Source: an uncultured Lachnospiraceae bacterium
GTDB taxonomy: Bacteria; Bacillota_A; Clostridia; Lachnospirales; Lachnospiraceae
DNA: 5,089 nt
Direction of reading: 5' to 3'
NCBI GenBank assembly: GCA_902795715.1
Contig: CADBME010000161.1
Location: 1-5,089, forward strand
The translations under genes were made by a program, and so were the position numbers. The notes below the pieces were generated by a model. That model worked only from the letters and a program-made list of their open reading frames with translations, had not been told where the DNA came from and made no database searches. This document shows positions 5,062-5,089 of this stretch, in pieces (the first letter of the stretch is position 1; every line of letters begins with the position of its first letter).

Positions 5062-5089
5062 ATGTCCAGAAAGAGTAAGATTGATCCAG
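5062..5089 (+). CDS. Start of an IS3-family-type transposase (orfA-like), cut by the window edge
   Basis: Only nine codons are visible, MSRKSKIDP. This basic opening is typical of the small helix-turn-helix protein (OrfA) that begins IS3/IS150-type elements. It sits at the expected distance behind a terminal-repeat-like sequence, with GGGGG as ribosome binding site. The call rests on context more than on the residues themselves; the gene should continue rightward. Confidence 0.6.

Larger units (their letters stand above)
5005..5089 (+). mobile_element. Left end of an insertion sequence, probably IS3 family
   Basis: The boundary is placed at TG (5005-5006) because TGATATGCTACCCCCAAGTA, followed by GGACAC, resembles IS3/IS150-type terminal repeats (TG...CCCC..AAGT.GGACA). 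A transposase-like frame starts 57 bp inside, as in IS3-family elements. The rest of the element, its other terminal repeat and any target duplication lie beyond the window, so the exact edge and family are inferred. Confidence 0.65.

Overview
The window looks like a chromosomal stretch from a Gram-positive Firmicute, most plausibly a gut-type clostridium (Lachnospiraceae or a relative). This is inferred from three things: purine-rich Shine-Dalgarno sites, a Fur box of exactly the Bacillus 7-1-7 form, and a lysine-rich Ig-like (Big_2) domain of the kind common in clostridial secreted proteins. No rRNA, tRNA, CRISPR array or phage module is visible. The genes do not form one operon; they alternate in direction, with small regulatory regions between them.

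Layout, left to right. (1) 2-748, plus strand: the C-terminal end of a surface or secreted protein built of tandem Ig-like domains, cut by the window edge. (2) 749-836: a convergent gap with a REP-like imperfect palindrome (763-814) and an exact 11-bp tandem duplication (807-828). (3) 837-2138, minus: a 433-residue acyltransferase of the condensation/alcohol O-acetyltransferase superfamily. (4) 2139-2421: a 283-bp spacer holding a well-formed leftward promoter (TTGACA, 17 bp, TATCAT), a perfect Fur box over its -10 and spacer, a possible 30-residue histidine-rich peptide and a GC-rich hairpin. (5) 2422-3024, minus: a class I SAM-dependent methyltransferase. (6) 3025-3261: a divergent spacer with a rightward extended -10 promoter. 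(7) 3262-3471, plus: a 69-residue protein of unknown function with a strong ribosome binding site. (8) 3523-4917, minus: a MATE-family efflux transporter driven by a full-consensus promoter (4945-4973). (9) about 5005 to the end, plus: the left end of an insertion sequence, probably IS3 family, with the first nine codons of its transposase behind a perfect 14-bp inverted repeat that would hide the ribosome binding site.

The most notable part is 2139-2421. The iron-responsive promoter there reads toward the acyltransferase across an approximately 210-nt leader that may encode a histidine-rich micropeptide. If this holds, the acyltransferase and/or the peptide are induced by iron starvation. 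The second notable point is that the insertion sequence sits about 31 bp upstream of the efflux-pump promoter. No complete new multi-gene system can be demonstrated from this window alone.
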